DNA from: CAJBIL01 sp044359525
GTDB taxonomy: Bacteria; Pseudomonadota; Gammaproteobacteria; Burkholderiales; Rhodocyclaceae
Assembly: GCA_044359525.1 (NCBI GenBank)
Contig: JBIKLY010000094.1
Span: forward strand, 1-12,564
Direction: 5' to 3'
Length of the DNA stretch: 12,564 nt
Shown here: positions 1-7,360 of the stretch, piece after piece
Numbering within the stretch: position 1 is the first letter of the stretch
Layout of the letters: each line of letters opens with the position of its first letter
Notes under the pieces: model-generated
Told to the model about the DNA's origin: nothing
What the model saw: the letters and a program-made list of their open reading frames with translations, nothing else
The model's database searches: none
Position numbers and translations under genes: made by a program

Positions 1-1
1 C

Positions 2-778
2 AATGTCAGCGGTCGCGACATCGCCAACATCGTACTGCAGGACCCGCTGATGGCCGTGCGCGTACTGGCCTACATCCAGCCCTTCCGTGGCAAGCACCTG
101 CGTTCCGACATCACGACCATTGCCAGCGCCATCATGATGCTCGGCGTCGAGCCCTTCTTCAACAAGATCCAGAACCCGGTCACCATTGAATCGCTGCTCA
201 AGGATGAGCCCCAGGCACTACTCGGCGTGCTGCAGGTCATCCGCCGCCTGCAACGGGCGACACGCTACGCGCACGACTGGGCCTTTGCGCGGCACGACGT
301 TAACGTTGAGGAAGTCGCGCTTGCCGCGCTGCTGCATGATCTGACCGAAGTCCTGTTATGGTGTTTCGCGCCCAAGCTGGCGATCGAAATTCGCGCCATG
401 CAGCAGGCCGACAAGACGCTGCGCAGCGCTGTGGCGCAGGAACGCGTTCTCGGCGTCACGCTGTTTGATATGCAACGGGCGCTTTGCCATGCCTGGCATC
501 TGCCTGACTTGCTCAAGGCCCTGATGGACGACGAGCACGCCGAACAACCGCGCGTGCGAAACGTGGTACTGGCGGTCAATCTGGCACGCCACTCGGCCAA
601 CGGCTGGAACGATGCCGCGTTGCCCGACGACCTCAACGCGATCCAGAGACTGTTGCACGTCGACCGTGAAACCCTGATCACACGCCTGCACCTTCCGCCA
701 GAGGCGCTTCCCCTGCTGGCAAATAGCCCACCGGAAAATTCCGGCGACGCCGGCGAAGTACCCGCTTCCCACGCGTAG
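2..778 (+). CDS. HDOD-domain signalling protein, 5' end missing
   Basis: The open frame runs from the left edge of the window (codons readable from base 2) to TAG at 776-778, so the N-terminus lies outside and the ATG at 50 is probably an internal methionine. The 258 visible residues look like an HDOD domain, the catalytically degenerate relative of HD phosphohydrolases: an early helical stretch (IVLQDPLMAVRVL, then AIMMLG), and a later ALLHDLTEVLLW segment that resembles the HD-type core but lacks a full metal-binding set. The last ~20 residues are Pro/Gly/Ser-rich and look like a disordered tail. HDOD proteins are usually cytoplasmic adaptors in c-di-GMP, stress or motility regulation; the ligand or partner cannot be read from this sequence. 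The next gene starts 75 bp downstream with its own possible -10 element. Family assignment is fairly secure, function is not. Confidence 0.75.
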   Translation, partial: NVSGRDIANIVLQDPLMAVRVLAYIQPFRGKHLRSDITTIASAIMMLGVEPFFNKIQNPVTIESLLKDEPQALLGVLQVIRRLQRATRYAHDWAFARHDVNVEEVALAALLHDLTEVLLWCFAPKLAIEIRAMQQADKTLRSAVAQERVLGVTLFDMQRALCHAWHLPDLLKALMDDEHAEQPRVRNVVLAVNLARHSANGWNDAALPDDLNAIQRLLHVDRETLITRLHLPPEALPLLANSPPENSGDAGEVPASHA

Positions 779-815
779 TCTGCCCCCCGCTGCAGCCGGC
801 CTGGCAACACTCGGT

Positions 816-821
816 TATAGT
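816..821 (+). promoter_or_regulatory. possible -10 element TATAGT upstream of the membrane spermidine-synthase-like gene
   Basis: TATAGT matches the sigma70 -10 consensus at five of six bases and lies 32 bp before the ATG at 854. No good -35 box is visible 16-18 bp upstream, so this is a weak prediction based on one element. Confidence 0.3.
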
Positions 822-853
822 GCGCCCTGATTTTCGCCATTCGATCGACCACC

Positions 854-2197
854 ATGCCCCGCGCCCTGCTTTTCACCATCGTTTTCATCGAAGGATTCTG
901 TTCGCTCGGCGCCGAAGTCATCGCGCTACGCCAGATCATCCCGCACATGGGCAGCTCGATTGTGGTTACCGCGCCGACCATCGGCTTTTTTCTACTCGCG
1001 CTGGCGCTCGGCTATCAGGCAGGAGCCAAGGTTACCGGTGACTACCTTGCCGTCGTCGCAAGAAACTTCCTGATCGCGGCAGCGCTCACCGGGGCCGGGC
1101 TGGCAGGGATCAGCGTCGATCTGATCTTCAGCGTATTCAACCCGCCGACGCTGGCCTACCTCATTTTCGTCGCCACCATACTTTGCCCGCTGGCTTGGTT
1201 GATGGGACAAACGGTGCCGATCCTGAGCAACCTCATGCAACACGCGCGCACCGGAGAAGCCAGCGGCTATGCGCTGTACTGGTCGACCCTCGGTTCATTC
1301 CTCAGCTCGATCTCGCTGTCACTACTGATCATGCAGTGGCTTGGCGTATCGGCCGCGGTTGCCATCTGCGCCTTGCTGCTGCTCCTTGGCTACGTGCTGC
1401 TCAGTGCGCGCAACGGGCGAACTGCACTTGCCGGGCTGGCGGTGATTCTATTGACGGCTACCTGCAACACCTGGCTTCGCCCGGTGATCGAAACCGCCTA
1501 TGCCAACTACACGGTGATTCCGGTCAATCTTGAAGGCGCCATCAACCCACGCGCCTTCAAGAACAATAATTCGGTCGCCTCGCTGATCGACGAAAGCGAG
1601 CCGCCGCACTATGCACGCTATGTTCGTCACATCCGCAGCATCCTGCTCGACAGCCTCGGCTTCAATGAGCGGCAGATTCTCGTGCTCGGTGCCGGGGGCT
1701 TTACCCTGTCACATCGCGAACCGCGCAATCACTACACCTATGTCGACATCGACCCGGCAATCCGTGGCATTGCCGAAAAAAGATTTCTTGGTGAGGCTGC
1801 ACTCGGCGACTTCATCGTCGACGACGCCCGGCGCTTCGTCGCACGCACCGAGCGCCGCTTTGCAGCAGCGGTGATCGACGTCTACAGCTCGCACACCGCC
1901 ATCCCCGGACACCTCGTCACCCGCGAGTTCTGGCAGAGCACGCGCCGCGTACTGGAGCCGGATGGCGTGCTGATCGCCAATCTGATTCTCGATGGAAAAC
2001 TGGCCACACCTTACGCACGCAATCTGCTGGCAACCATCGAAAGCGTCTATGGCCGCTGCGCAATCGAAGTCCTGCACAAGAACCAGCCCTTGAGCAATGT
2101 CGTGCTCACCTGCCACAACAGCAATCAAGCACAAACCAACAGTCTCTATGTCGATGAACGCAACAGTGCGGATTTCGACCTGCTGCGCTCACGCTGA
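854..2197 (+). CDS. membrane protein fused to a spermidine-synthase-fold (SAM-binding) domain
   Basis: The 447-aa protein has two parts. Residues ~1-210 hold about seven hydrophobic helices (roughly 4-26, 38-58, 70-92, 100-122, 140-162, 166-184, 190-207) and match the N-terminal half of fused membrane spermidine synthases (EVIALRQIIP, then a GSS turn). Residues ~215-425 form a Rossmann methyltransferase-like domain: motif I VLGAGGFTLS at 277-286, acidic VDID at 297-300, DDARRF at 323-328 and a catalytic-loop-like IDVYSS at 341-346. In true aminopropyltransferases that loop reads D-S/C-T-D-P. Here the first Asp (D342) is kept and the second is replaced by Ser, so polyamine synthesis is doubtful. 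Probable site is the inner membrane with the enzyme domain in the cytoplasm; the substrate is unknown. The ATG at 854 is chosen because a hydrophobic helix begins immediately after it. The patatin gene follows 25 bp downstream, suggesting co-transcription. Confidence 0.82.
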   Translation: MPRALLFTIVFIEGFCSLGAEVIALRQIIPHMGSSIVVTAPTIGFFLLALALGYQAGAKVTGDYLAVVARNFLIAAALTGAGLAGISVDLIFSVFNPPTLAYLIFVATILCPLAWLMGQTVPILSNLMQHARTGEASGYALYWSTLGSFLSSISLSLLIMQWLGVSAAVAICALLLLLGYVLLSARNGRTALAGLAVILLTATCNTWLRPVIETAYANYTVIPVNLEGAINPRAFKNNNSVASLIDESEPPHYARYVRHIRSILLDSLGFNERQILVLGAGGFTLSHREPRNHYTYVDIDPAIRGIAEKRFLGEAALGDFIVDDARRFVARTERRFAAAVIDVYSSHTAIPGHLVTREFWQSTRRVLEPDGVLIANLILDGKLATPYARNLLATIESVYGRCAIEVLHKNQPLSNVVLTCHNSNQAQTNSLYVDERNSADFDLLRSR

Positions 2198-2222
2198 GCA
2201 AAACCCCTTCGGAAAATATTCA

Positions 2223-3080
2223 ATGCGCCCGCTGCTCACTCTTCTTACGCTTGCCGCTCTCACGCTGAATGGCTGTGCCACGGCGCCGCCGCCGGCACCA
2301 AAACCGGTCAAGATCGGTCTCGCGCTGGGCGGCGGTGCGGCGCGCGGCTTTGCCCACGTCGGCGTGATCAAGGCACTGGAAAACCAGGGGATTTTTGCCG
2401 ACATCATCGTTGGCACCAGCGCCGGCGCGGTGGTTGGCGCACTCTATGCGTCCGGCAACAATGGTTTTGAATTGCAGAAACTGGCGCACAAGCTGGATGA
2501 GTCAAAAATCAGCGACTGGTCGATCCCCGATCGCGGCGTGCTGAAAGGCGAAGCGCTGCAGCAGTTCATCAACGATGCCGTTGCCCAGCGCCCGCTGGAA
2601 AACCTGAAAAAGCCTTTCGCCGCCGTCGCCACCGACCTGCAAAGTGGTGAAAGCATTGTCTTCCGCAGCGGCAATACCGGCATGGCCGTACGTGCCTCGG
2701 CCACCGTTCCCGGCGTCTTTCAACCGGTGACGATCAATGCCCGCGAGTATGTCGATGGTGGCCTGAGCAGCTTGATTCCGATACGTGCCGCGCGCCAGAT
2801 GGGCGCTGATGTGGTGATCGCCGTCGACATCTCGGCACGCCCCACCGACAAGCAAATACGCGGCACGCTGGAAATCCTCCTGCAGACCGTGACGATCATG
2901 GGCCAGAGCCTCGCACGCTACGAACTCAAGGAAGCCGACGTGGTGATCCGGCCGCAGGTCGGCGGGGTCGGATCAACCGATTTTCAGGCGCGCCACGACG
3001 CAATTCTTGAAGGCGAAAAAGCCGCACAACAAGCCCTGCCGCAGATCAGGGAAGCGCTTAGAAAGGCCGGCCGGATCTGA
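2223..3080 (+). CDS. patatin-like phospholipase, predicted lipoprotein (RssA-type)
   Basis: The 285-aa product carries the patatin Ser-Asp dyad: oxyanion loop GGGAARG at 36-42, nucleophile elbow GTSAG at 64-68 (Ser66) and DGG at 178-180 (Asp178). These define serine acyl hydrolases acting on phospholipids or acyl esters. The N-terminus is a lipoprotein signal: a short hydrophobic stretch ending in lipobox LNGC with Cys18, followed by Ala and a Pro-rich spacer, so the mature protein is probably lipid-anchored and faces the periplasm. The frame is open back to an ATG at 2097, but the ATG at 2223 is preferred because it places this signal at the N-terminus and avoids overlap with the preceding gene. 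It lies 25 bp after that gene and is probably co-transcribed. No strong Shine-Dalgarno is visible. The biological substrate cannot be told from sequence. Confidence 0.88.
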   Translation: MRPLLTLLTLAALTLNGCATAPPPAPKPVKIGLALGGGAARGFAHVGVIKALENQGIFADIIVGTSAGAVVGALYASGNNGFELQKLAHKLDESKISDWSIPDRGVLKGEALQQFINDAVAQRPLENLKKPFAAVATDLQSGESIVFRSGNTGMAVRASATVPGVFQPVTINAREYVDGGLSSLIPIRAARQMGADVVIAVDISARPTDKQIRGTLEILLQTVTIMGQSLARYELKEADVVIRPQVGGVGSTDFQARHDAILEGEKAAQQALPQIREALRKAGRI

Positions 3081-3103
3081 TCAGCGGCGGGTCTGGGCCG
3101 GCC
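3065..3103. repeat. GGCCGGCC pair flanking the convergent gene ends
   Basis: Two exact copies of the self-complementary octamer GGCCGGCC lie at 3065-3072 and 3096-3103, separated by 23 bp. They bracket the stop codon of the patatin gene and end four bases before the hemerythrin stop on the other strand. The pair could fold as an 8-bp all-GC stem and act as a bidirectional terminator, but there is no T-run on either side, so the terminator role is only a guess. Confidence 0.35.
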
Positions 3104-3106
3104 GTA

Positions 3107-3487
3107 TCACGATGGCAGGTCCGACATGAACTCATGCAGATTTGAATCACAGCTCGCGATGTGGCGCATGAAAATTGCCGACAACTCCTGCACGGCGTGG
3201 GCCATTGCAGCCGTGTCGTGTTTTCGCGTCTCCAGTTCATCGAGCCACTCAAGCATGCGCTCGTGATCATGAACATGCGTATCGTAATCCCGGTAGTCGT
3301 AGAGGCGCATCAACAACTCCTCCGAGAGAAAATGCGCACGGCTGTAATCGGCAAGCCGGAACAGCGTCTCGCCGGGGTCTTCGCCGCTGGCAACCGCAGC
3401 AGAAAGTGCCTGCATCAGCCGGATTTGCACCTGATGCTCACGGCTGACACCGCTTTTGTCGGCCACCACGGAATGAAGCTCGCTCAT
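3107..3487 (-). CDS. bacteriohemerythrin (non-haem diiron oxygen-binding protein)
   Basis: This 126-aa protein has the full set of hemerythrin iron ligands in the right order and spacing: His18; His52 and Glu56 in HFLSEE; His71 and His75 in HVHDH; His109 and Asp114 in HIASCD. Length fits a single-domain bacteriohemerythrin, a cytoplasmic four-helix bundle that binds O2 reversibly at a mu-oxo diiron site. In bacteria such proteins serve oxygen delivery, sensing or protection; which applies here is not visible. Two in-frame ATGs exist, at 3493 and 3487. The second is preferred because AGGGAG directly abuts the first but sits 6 nt before the second, the usual Shine-Dalgarno spacing. It is 47 bp downstream of uup on the same strand and may be its co-transcribed distal gene. 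It converges on the patatin gene with a 26-bp gap. Confidence 0.9.
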   Translation of the reverse strand: MSELHSVVADKSGVSREHQVQIRLMQALSAAVASGEDPGETLFRLADYSRAHFLSEELLMRLYDYRDYDTHVHDHERMLEWLDELETRKHDTAAMAHAVQELSAIFMRHIASCDSNLHEFMSDLPS

Positions 3488-3499
3488 GTTCATCTCCCT
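3488..3499 (-). promoter_or_regulatory. ribosome binding site deciding the hemerythrin start
   Basis: On the minus strand AGGGAG is followed by ATGAAC and then ATG. The spacing is zero to the first ATG and six bases to the second, which argues for initiation at 3487 rather than 3493. Confidence 0.6.
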
Positions 3500-3534
3500 G
3501 TAAATATTTTCGGCTTAATGCGCATCAGAGGTCA

Positions 3535-5475
3535 TCAAGCAGCCGGAGTTCCTTCCAGCGCCTCCCAGCGTTCCAGCAAGACCAGCAACTCATCGTCAAT
3601 TTCGCTCAGTCGCTTTGACAGACGCGACGCATCGGCGGACTCCGACTGATAGAACGCCGGATCGGCCAGCCGGGCAAGCAGCGTTTTCTGTTCGGCTTCG
3701 AGCGCTGCGATACGCCCGGGCAGCGCTTCGAGCTCACGCGCATCCTTGAAATTAAGCTTGCCGGCAGCGCCGGACTTTGCCTTGGCGGTTTTGGCGGCTT
3801 GGGCCATTTCGGCCTCATTGCGCTTCGCCGCACTTGCCTGCGCTGCTTCCTCCTTGCGCCGTCCGGCCTGATAGTCGGCCCAGTCCTGATAGCCACCGGC
3901 GTACTCGCGCCACACACCGTCGCCCTCTGAGGCGATGGTCTGCGTCACGACGTTATCGATGAAGGCCCGGTCATGGCTGACCAGGAACAGCGTGCCCTTG
4001 TATTCCTGCAGCAATTCTTCGAGCAGTTCGAGCGTTTCGATGTCGAGGTCATTGGTCGGCTCGTCGAGCACCAGCACATTGGCCGGGCGCGCAAACAGGC
4101 GGGCCAGCAACAGCCGGTTACGCTCGCCGCCGGACAGCGACTTGACCGGTGAACGCGCGCGCTGCGGCGCGAAAAGAAAATCGCCGAGGTAGGTGATCAC
4201 GTGCTTTCTCTGATCGCCGATCTGGACAAAATCGGAGCCTGGTGAAATCACATCAACCAGCGCCGCCTCTTCATCGAGCTGCGTGCGGAACTGATCGAAA
4301 TAAGCGACCTCAACCTTGGTGCCGAGACGCACAACCCCTTCGTCGGCCGCCAGCTCGCCGAGGATCAGGCGGAGCAACGTTGTCTTGCCGGCACCGTTCG
4401 GACCGATCAGACCGATCTTGTCGCCGCGCTGCAGGCGACACGAGAAATCGCGCACGACTGTTTTCGTTTGCGCACCCTCACCAAAGCGCTTGCTCGCATG
4501 CTCAAGCTCGGCCACCAGCTTGCCACTCTTGTCGCCGGCATCGAGTGCCAGCTCGACCTTGCCCTGCCGCTCGCGGCGTGCCGCACGGTCACGGCGCAAT
4601 TGTTCAAGGCGCAACACACGGCCTTCGTTGCGCGTACGCCGGGCTTTAACGCCCTGCCTGATCCACACCTCTTCCTGCGCCAGCACCTTGTCGAACTTGG
4701 CGTTGGCAATCGCCTCGTCGTGCAGCATCGCCTCCTTGCGCACCAGATATTCGCTGAAACTGCCGGGACACGACATCAGCTTGCCGCGATCAAGCTCGAC
4801 GATACGTGTTGCCACGCGATCAAGGAAACACCGGTCGTGGGTAATGAACAGCAGCGTCGTTCCCGACGAGATCAGCAGCTCTTCCAGCCACTCGATCGCA
4901 GCAATATCGAGGTGGTTGGTCGGCTCATCGAGGAGCAGCAGCTCAGGCGAAATCGCCAGCGCCTGCGCCAGTGCGAGGCGTTTTTTCTGCCCGCCGGAAA
5001 GGCTGCCGACACGGGCATCGGGGTCGAGCGAAAAACGCTGAATGACTTTTTCAGCCTGCGCTTCAAACGACCACGCATCGCGTGCCTCAAGCTGCGTTTG
5101 CAGATCGTGCATACGTTCGAGCAAGACTTCATGATCGGCATCCGGCTCGCCCATTGCGTGCGACACCGCGTGATATTCGGCAAGCAAACCGGAGAGTTCG
5201 CCCATGCCGGAAACGACGGCTTCGAAAACGCTCTGCTCAGGATCAAACGGCGGCTCCTGCGAAACATAACCCATGCGGATACCCGGCTGGCGCCAGACGC
5301 CGCCATCGTCGAGCGGCCCCTGCCCGGCCAGCGCGCGCAGCAGCGACGACTTGCCGGTACCGTTGCGGCCGATCAGGGCGACACGCTCGCCGGGGTCAAG
5401 CTGGAAGTCTGCGTGGTCAAGAAGCGGCACGTGGCCGAAAGCGAGTGAAGCGTTGGAGAGAACCAGGTGCGCCAT
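3535..5475 (-). CDS. uup: ABC-F family ATPase Uup
   Basis: The 646-aa protein is a duplicated ABC ATPase without membrane segments, as in the ABC-F family. Half 1: Walker A GRNGTGKSS (36-44), signature LSGGQ (159-163), Walker B with DEPTNHLD (183-190), switch His213. Half 2: Walker A GPNGAGKTT (358-366), LSGGE (447-451), DEPTNDLD (471-478), switch His501. The linker contains the Uup-typical WIRQGVKARRTRNEGR region (271-286), and residues ~540-646 form an Ala/Lys/Glu-rich C-terminal coiled coil, the Uup-specific DNA-binding extension. Length is close to E. coli Uup (635 aa). ABC-F proteins act on ribosomes; Uup is also linked to precise excision of transposons and to branched DNA intermediates. 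All ATPase motifs look intact. A possible -10 element lies about 110 bp upstream of the ATG; a clear Shine-Dalgarno is not visible. EttA or a resistance ABC-F is less likely given the C-terminal domain. Confidence 0.93.
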   Translation of the reverse strand: MAHLVLSNASLAFGHVPLLDHADFQLDPGERVALIGRNGTGKSSLLRALAGQGPLDDGGVWRQPGIRMGYVSQEPPFDPEQSVFEAVVSGMGELSGLLAEYHAVSHAMGEPDADHEVLLERMHDLQTQLEARDAWSFEAQAEKVIQRFSLDPDARVGSLSGGQKKRLALAQALAISPELLLLDEPTNHLDIAAIEWLEELLISSGTTLLFITHDRCFLDRVATRIVELDRGKLMSCPGSFSEYLVRKEAMLHDEAIANAKFDKVLAQEEVWIRQGVKARRTRNEGRVLRLEQLRRDRAARRERQGKVELALDAGDKSGKLVAELEHASKRFGEGAQTKTVVRDFSCRLQRGDKIGLIGPNGAGKTTLLRLILGELAADEGVVRLGTKVEVAYFDQFRTQLDEEAALVDVISPGSDFVQIGDQRKHVITYLGDFLFAPQRARSPVKSLSGGERNRLLLARLFARPANVLVLDEPTNDLDIETLELLEELLQEYKGTLFLVSHDRAFIDNVVTQTIASEGDGVWREYAGGYQDWADYQAGRRKEEAAQASAAKRNEAEMAQAAKTAKAKSGAAGKLNFKDARELEALPGRIAALEAEQKTLLARLADPAFYQSESADASRLSKRLSEIDDELLVLLERWEALEGTPAA

Positions 5476-5582
5476 GAAGAGCTGTCATTTCCGGAGAATA
5501 AAAAGAATGCGTGAGGTCGGCGCCGCCCCCGGCAGAGGGCTTTGAAACATCCACCGTGGCTCGACCTTGAGGCAGGTCCGCA

Positions 5583-5615
5583 ATTTTACCCTGTTGATCG
5601 ATCCGGAAGGGGTAA
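5583..5615 (-). promoter_or_regulatory. possible uup promoter/operator region in the 175-bp gap before uup
   Basis: The gap 5476-5650 separates the MFS stop from the uup start. On the minus strand it contains TAAAAT (5588-5583), a five-of-six match to the -10 consensus, followed by TGCGG. No TTGACA-like box stands at the correct distance. Overlapping it is a perfect 6-bp inverted repeat TTACCC-N18-GGGTAA (5586-5615), with GATCGATC inside the spacer, which could be an operator. Nothing else is recognisable in the gap, including a terminator for the MFS gene. Weak evidence. Confidence 0.3.
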
Positions 5616-5650
5616 CAGCAAACAACACGCCCCCTGAGTACCCTTGAAAT

Positions 5651-6865
5651 TCAGCCCTTCAACACCCGCTGATAAAACAACGCGGCCGCCAGCCACGCCA
5701 GCAAACCGGCAAAGGAAAAAGCTGCGACGGCGTCGAACTGCTGCCAAACCGTCCCGAACAACAAGCCGGCGGGTATCGCAGCAAGCCCCAGCACCATGTT
5801 GTACCAGCCAAAACTGGTGCCGCGCTGCGACGCCCCAGCGGCTTCGTTAGCGTTATCACGCCGCAGTTCACTCAACTCGCCGACCAGTGCGCGCTCCGCG
5901 CCTTCACCCAGCCCGGCAAACACCCCATAGACCAGCGCAGCGACCCACAGCATCGACGGTGACTGCACGCAGGCCAGCAACAAAAAACTCGCGCCATGCA
6001 AAACCCAATGAACCAGAACCAGACGTCGATGCCCGAACCGATCCGACCAGCGCCCCCCGAACCACGCCGCCAGCGCCTTGGCCAGACTCATCGCCGCCCA
6101 TAGCAGGAGAAGCAGCGGAATCGTCATCTGCAACTCGTGGCCGCGCAACACAACAAAGGTTTCTGACGCACGCGCCAGCGTGAATAATCCCAGTATCAGC
6201 AGATAAGGGCGCAAATGCGGCGACACCTGACGCCAGGAGAGCGGCGACAAGACTGCTGGCAAAGTCGGCACCTGCGCAGGCGCTGCCGCCGGCACATCGC
6301 GCACAAAAAATGCCACCAGCGCGACACCAACCAGTCCGGGCACGGCTGAAAACAGGATCATCTGCGCCAGCGTCAACGGCGTCCACGTCAAACAGGCCGC
6401 GGCCAGCAGCGCGCCGGCCATCGCGCCACCGTTATCGAGCGCCCGGTGAAACCCGTAGGCCCGGCCGCGCATGCCGGCCGGCGTCGCATCGCCGACCAGC
6501 GCATCACGCGGCGCCGTGCGCAAACCCTTGCCAACACGATCAAGACTGCGCAGCCCGGCAACCATGCCCCAGCTCGTTGCCAGCCCCATCAGTGGGCGTA
6601 CGATATTCGACAAAAAATAACCACCAAAGACAAAAGGCTTGCGCCGCCCACCCCACAGATCGGAGCGCCGGCCCGACCACAGTTTGAACCACGCAGCAAT
6701 CGCCTCGGCCAGCCCCTCAATCGCCCCCAGCGCCAACGGCCCGGCACCCAGCACGGCAGCCAGCAAAATCGGAATCAGCGGCGTCACCATCTCGGAAGCA
6801 AGGTCATTGAAAAAACTTACCAGACCGAGAACGACAACGACGCGCGGCAAGGACTGCTTTGGCAT
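5651..6865 (-). CDS. MFS transporter, 12-helix type
   Basis: The 404-aa protein is hydrophobic throughout, with about 12 predicted membrane helices in two halves and a Pro/Ala-rich central loop around 190-215. Major-facilitator loop signatures are visible after helix 2 (GRRSDLWGGRRKP, 65-77) and at the equivalent point in the second half (GGRWSDRFGHRR, 270-281). Between helices 4 and 5 is DRVGKGLRTAPRDALVGD (109-126), a motif shared by a subgroup of MFS proteins of unassigned substrate. It begins FFNDLASEMVTPLIP, also typical of that subgroup. It should act in the inner membrane as a proton-driven transporter, probably an exporter, but no substrate can be inferred. It is transcribed away from the tRNA-Arg gene with a 69-bp gap and lies 175 bp upstream of uup, so it is likely its own unit. 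The start at 6865 has only a poor Shine-Dalgarno. Confidence 0.87.
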   Translation of the reverse strand: MPKQSLPRVVVVLGLVSFFNDLASEMVTPLIPILLAAVLGAGPLALGAIEGLAEAIAAWFKLWSGRRSDLWGGRRKPFVFGGYFLSNIVRPLMGLATSWGMVAGLRSLDRVGKGLRTAPRDALVGDATPAGMRGRAYGFHRALDNGGAMAGALLAAACLTWTPLTLAQMILFSAVPGLVGVALVAFFVRDVPAAAPAQVPTLPAVLSPLSWRQVSPHLRPYLLILGLFTLARASETFVVLRGHELQMTIPLLLLLWAAMSLAKALAAWFGGRWSDRFGHRRLVLVHWVLHGASFLLLACVQSPSMLWVAALVYGVFAGLGEGAERALVGELSELRRDNANEAAGASQRGTSFGWYNMVLGLAAIPAGLLFGTVWQQFDAVAAFSFAGLLAWLAAALFYQRVLKG

Positions 6866-6894
6866 AGGGAAATCTCTGGAAATTCCGCACCGGA

Positions 6895-6924
6895 TTGGCG
6901 GTATCGCAAGTCAGCGGCTACAAT
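6895..6924 (+). promoter_or_regulatory. sigma70-like promoter of the tRNA-Arg gene
   Basis: TTGGCG (6895-6900) and TACAAT (6919-6924) are separated by 18 bp and match the -35 and -10 consensus at four and five of six positions. The expected transcription start near 6931 is just ahead of the mature tRNA 5' end at 6935, which supports the assignment. Confidence 0.65.
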
Positions 6925-6934
6925 ACGCGCCCAG

Positions 6935-7006
6935 CCCCTCGTAGCACAATGGATAGTGCACATGCCTCCTAAGCGTGGGATACAGGTTCGATTCCTGTCG
7001 AGGGGA
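6935..7006 (+). tRNA. tRNA-Arg, anticodon CCU
   Basis: A complete cloverleaf of 72 nt can be drawn. The acceptor stem CCCCTCG/CGAGGGG pairs at all 7 positions. The D stem GCAC/GTGC encloses a loop containing GG. The anticodon stem CATGC/GCGTG has one T-G wobble around loop CTCCTAA, with anticodon CCT at 6968-6970. The variable loop is 4 nt and the T stem ACAGG/CCTGT encloses TTCGATT. It would read AGG arginine codons. The discriminator is A7006 and it is followed by CTTTT, so the 3' CCA is not encoded and must be added by tRNA nucleotidyltransferase. Position 1 is C (C1-G72), uncommon for an elongator tRNA. Downstream sequence has only a short T-run and no clear terminator hairpin. Confidence 0.95.
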
Positions 7007-7060
7007 CTTTTGGAACTCCCAGAGATGATAAAGTCTGCTTACGTCATCTAAAACTGAACC

Positions 7061-7360
7061 ATGAATCCGCAACTCACCATTCCGCAGGCCGCCCTTCGCG
7101 ATTTCTGCCGCACCCATGCAGTGCGGGAGTTGTCTGTGTTCGGCTCGGCCGTGCGCGACGACTTCGGCCCCGACAGCGATGTTGATGTACTGATCGATCT
7201 CGCGCCCGGCGCACGCATCGGACTGGTGGCCTTGCAACGCATGCGTGACGAACTGGCAGCCCTGTTCGGACGCCCGGTAGATCTGCTCACCAAGAATGGC
7301 ATCAACCGCCACATCCGCGACGACATCCTGAAACAGGCCGAAGTCATTCATGCGGACTGA
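7061..7360 (+). CDS. mntA: MNT-family nucleotidyltransferase antitoxin (MntA-like)
   Basis: The 99-aa protein is a minimal nucleotidyltransferase of the pol-beta superfamily. The core motif GSX10DXD is exact: G28-S29, then ten residues, then D40-V-D42; a third acidic residue sits at D74 in PVDLLT. In characterised HepT-MntA pairs this enzyme adds AMP units to a tyrosine of the partner HEPN ribonuclease and so neutralises it. Its stop codon overlaps the start of the HEPN reading frame by 11 bp (7350-7360), the usual arrangement for translationally coupled pairs. The gene begins 54 bp after the tRNA-Arg gene. No clear Shine-Dalgarno or promoter is seen, so read-through from the tRNA promoter is possible. 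All catalytic residues look intact, although the partner toxin is broken, so it may now be an orphan. Confidence 0.85.
   Translation: MNPQLTIPQAALRDFCRTHAVRELSVFGSAVRDDFGPDSDVDVLIDLAPGARIGLVALQRMRDELAALFGRPVDLLTKNGINRHIRDDILKQAEVIHAD

Noticed and set aside
265..981. 238-codon open frame on the minus strand near the left end
   Set aside because: It overlaps the HDOD gene and the start of the next gene, with a Ser/Arg/Cys-rich shadow-like composition.
2097..2222. Patatin gene starting at the upstream ATG at 2097
   Set aside because: That start overlaps the preceding gene by about 100 bp and would bury the lipoprotein signal inside the protein.
4468..5448. 326-codon open frame on the plus strand opposite uup
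   Set aside because: It lies wholly antisense to a well-supported ABC-F gene, has no recognisable motif, and is explained by the GC-rich codon pattern of uup.
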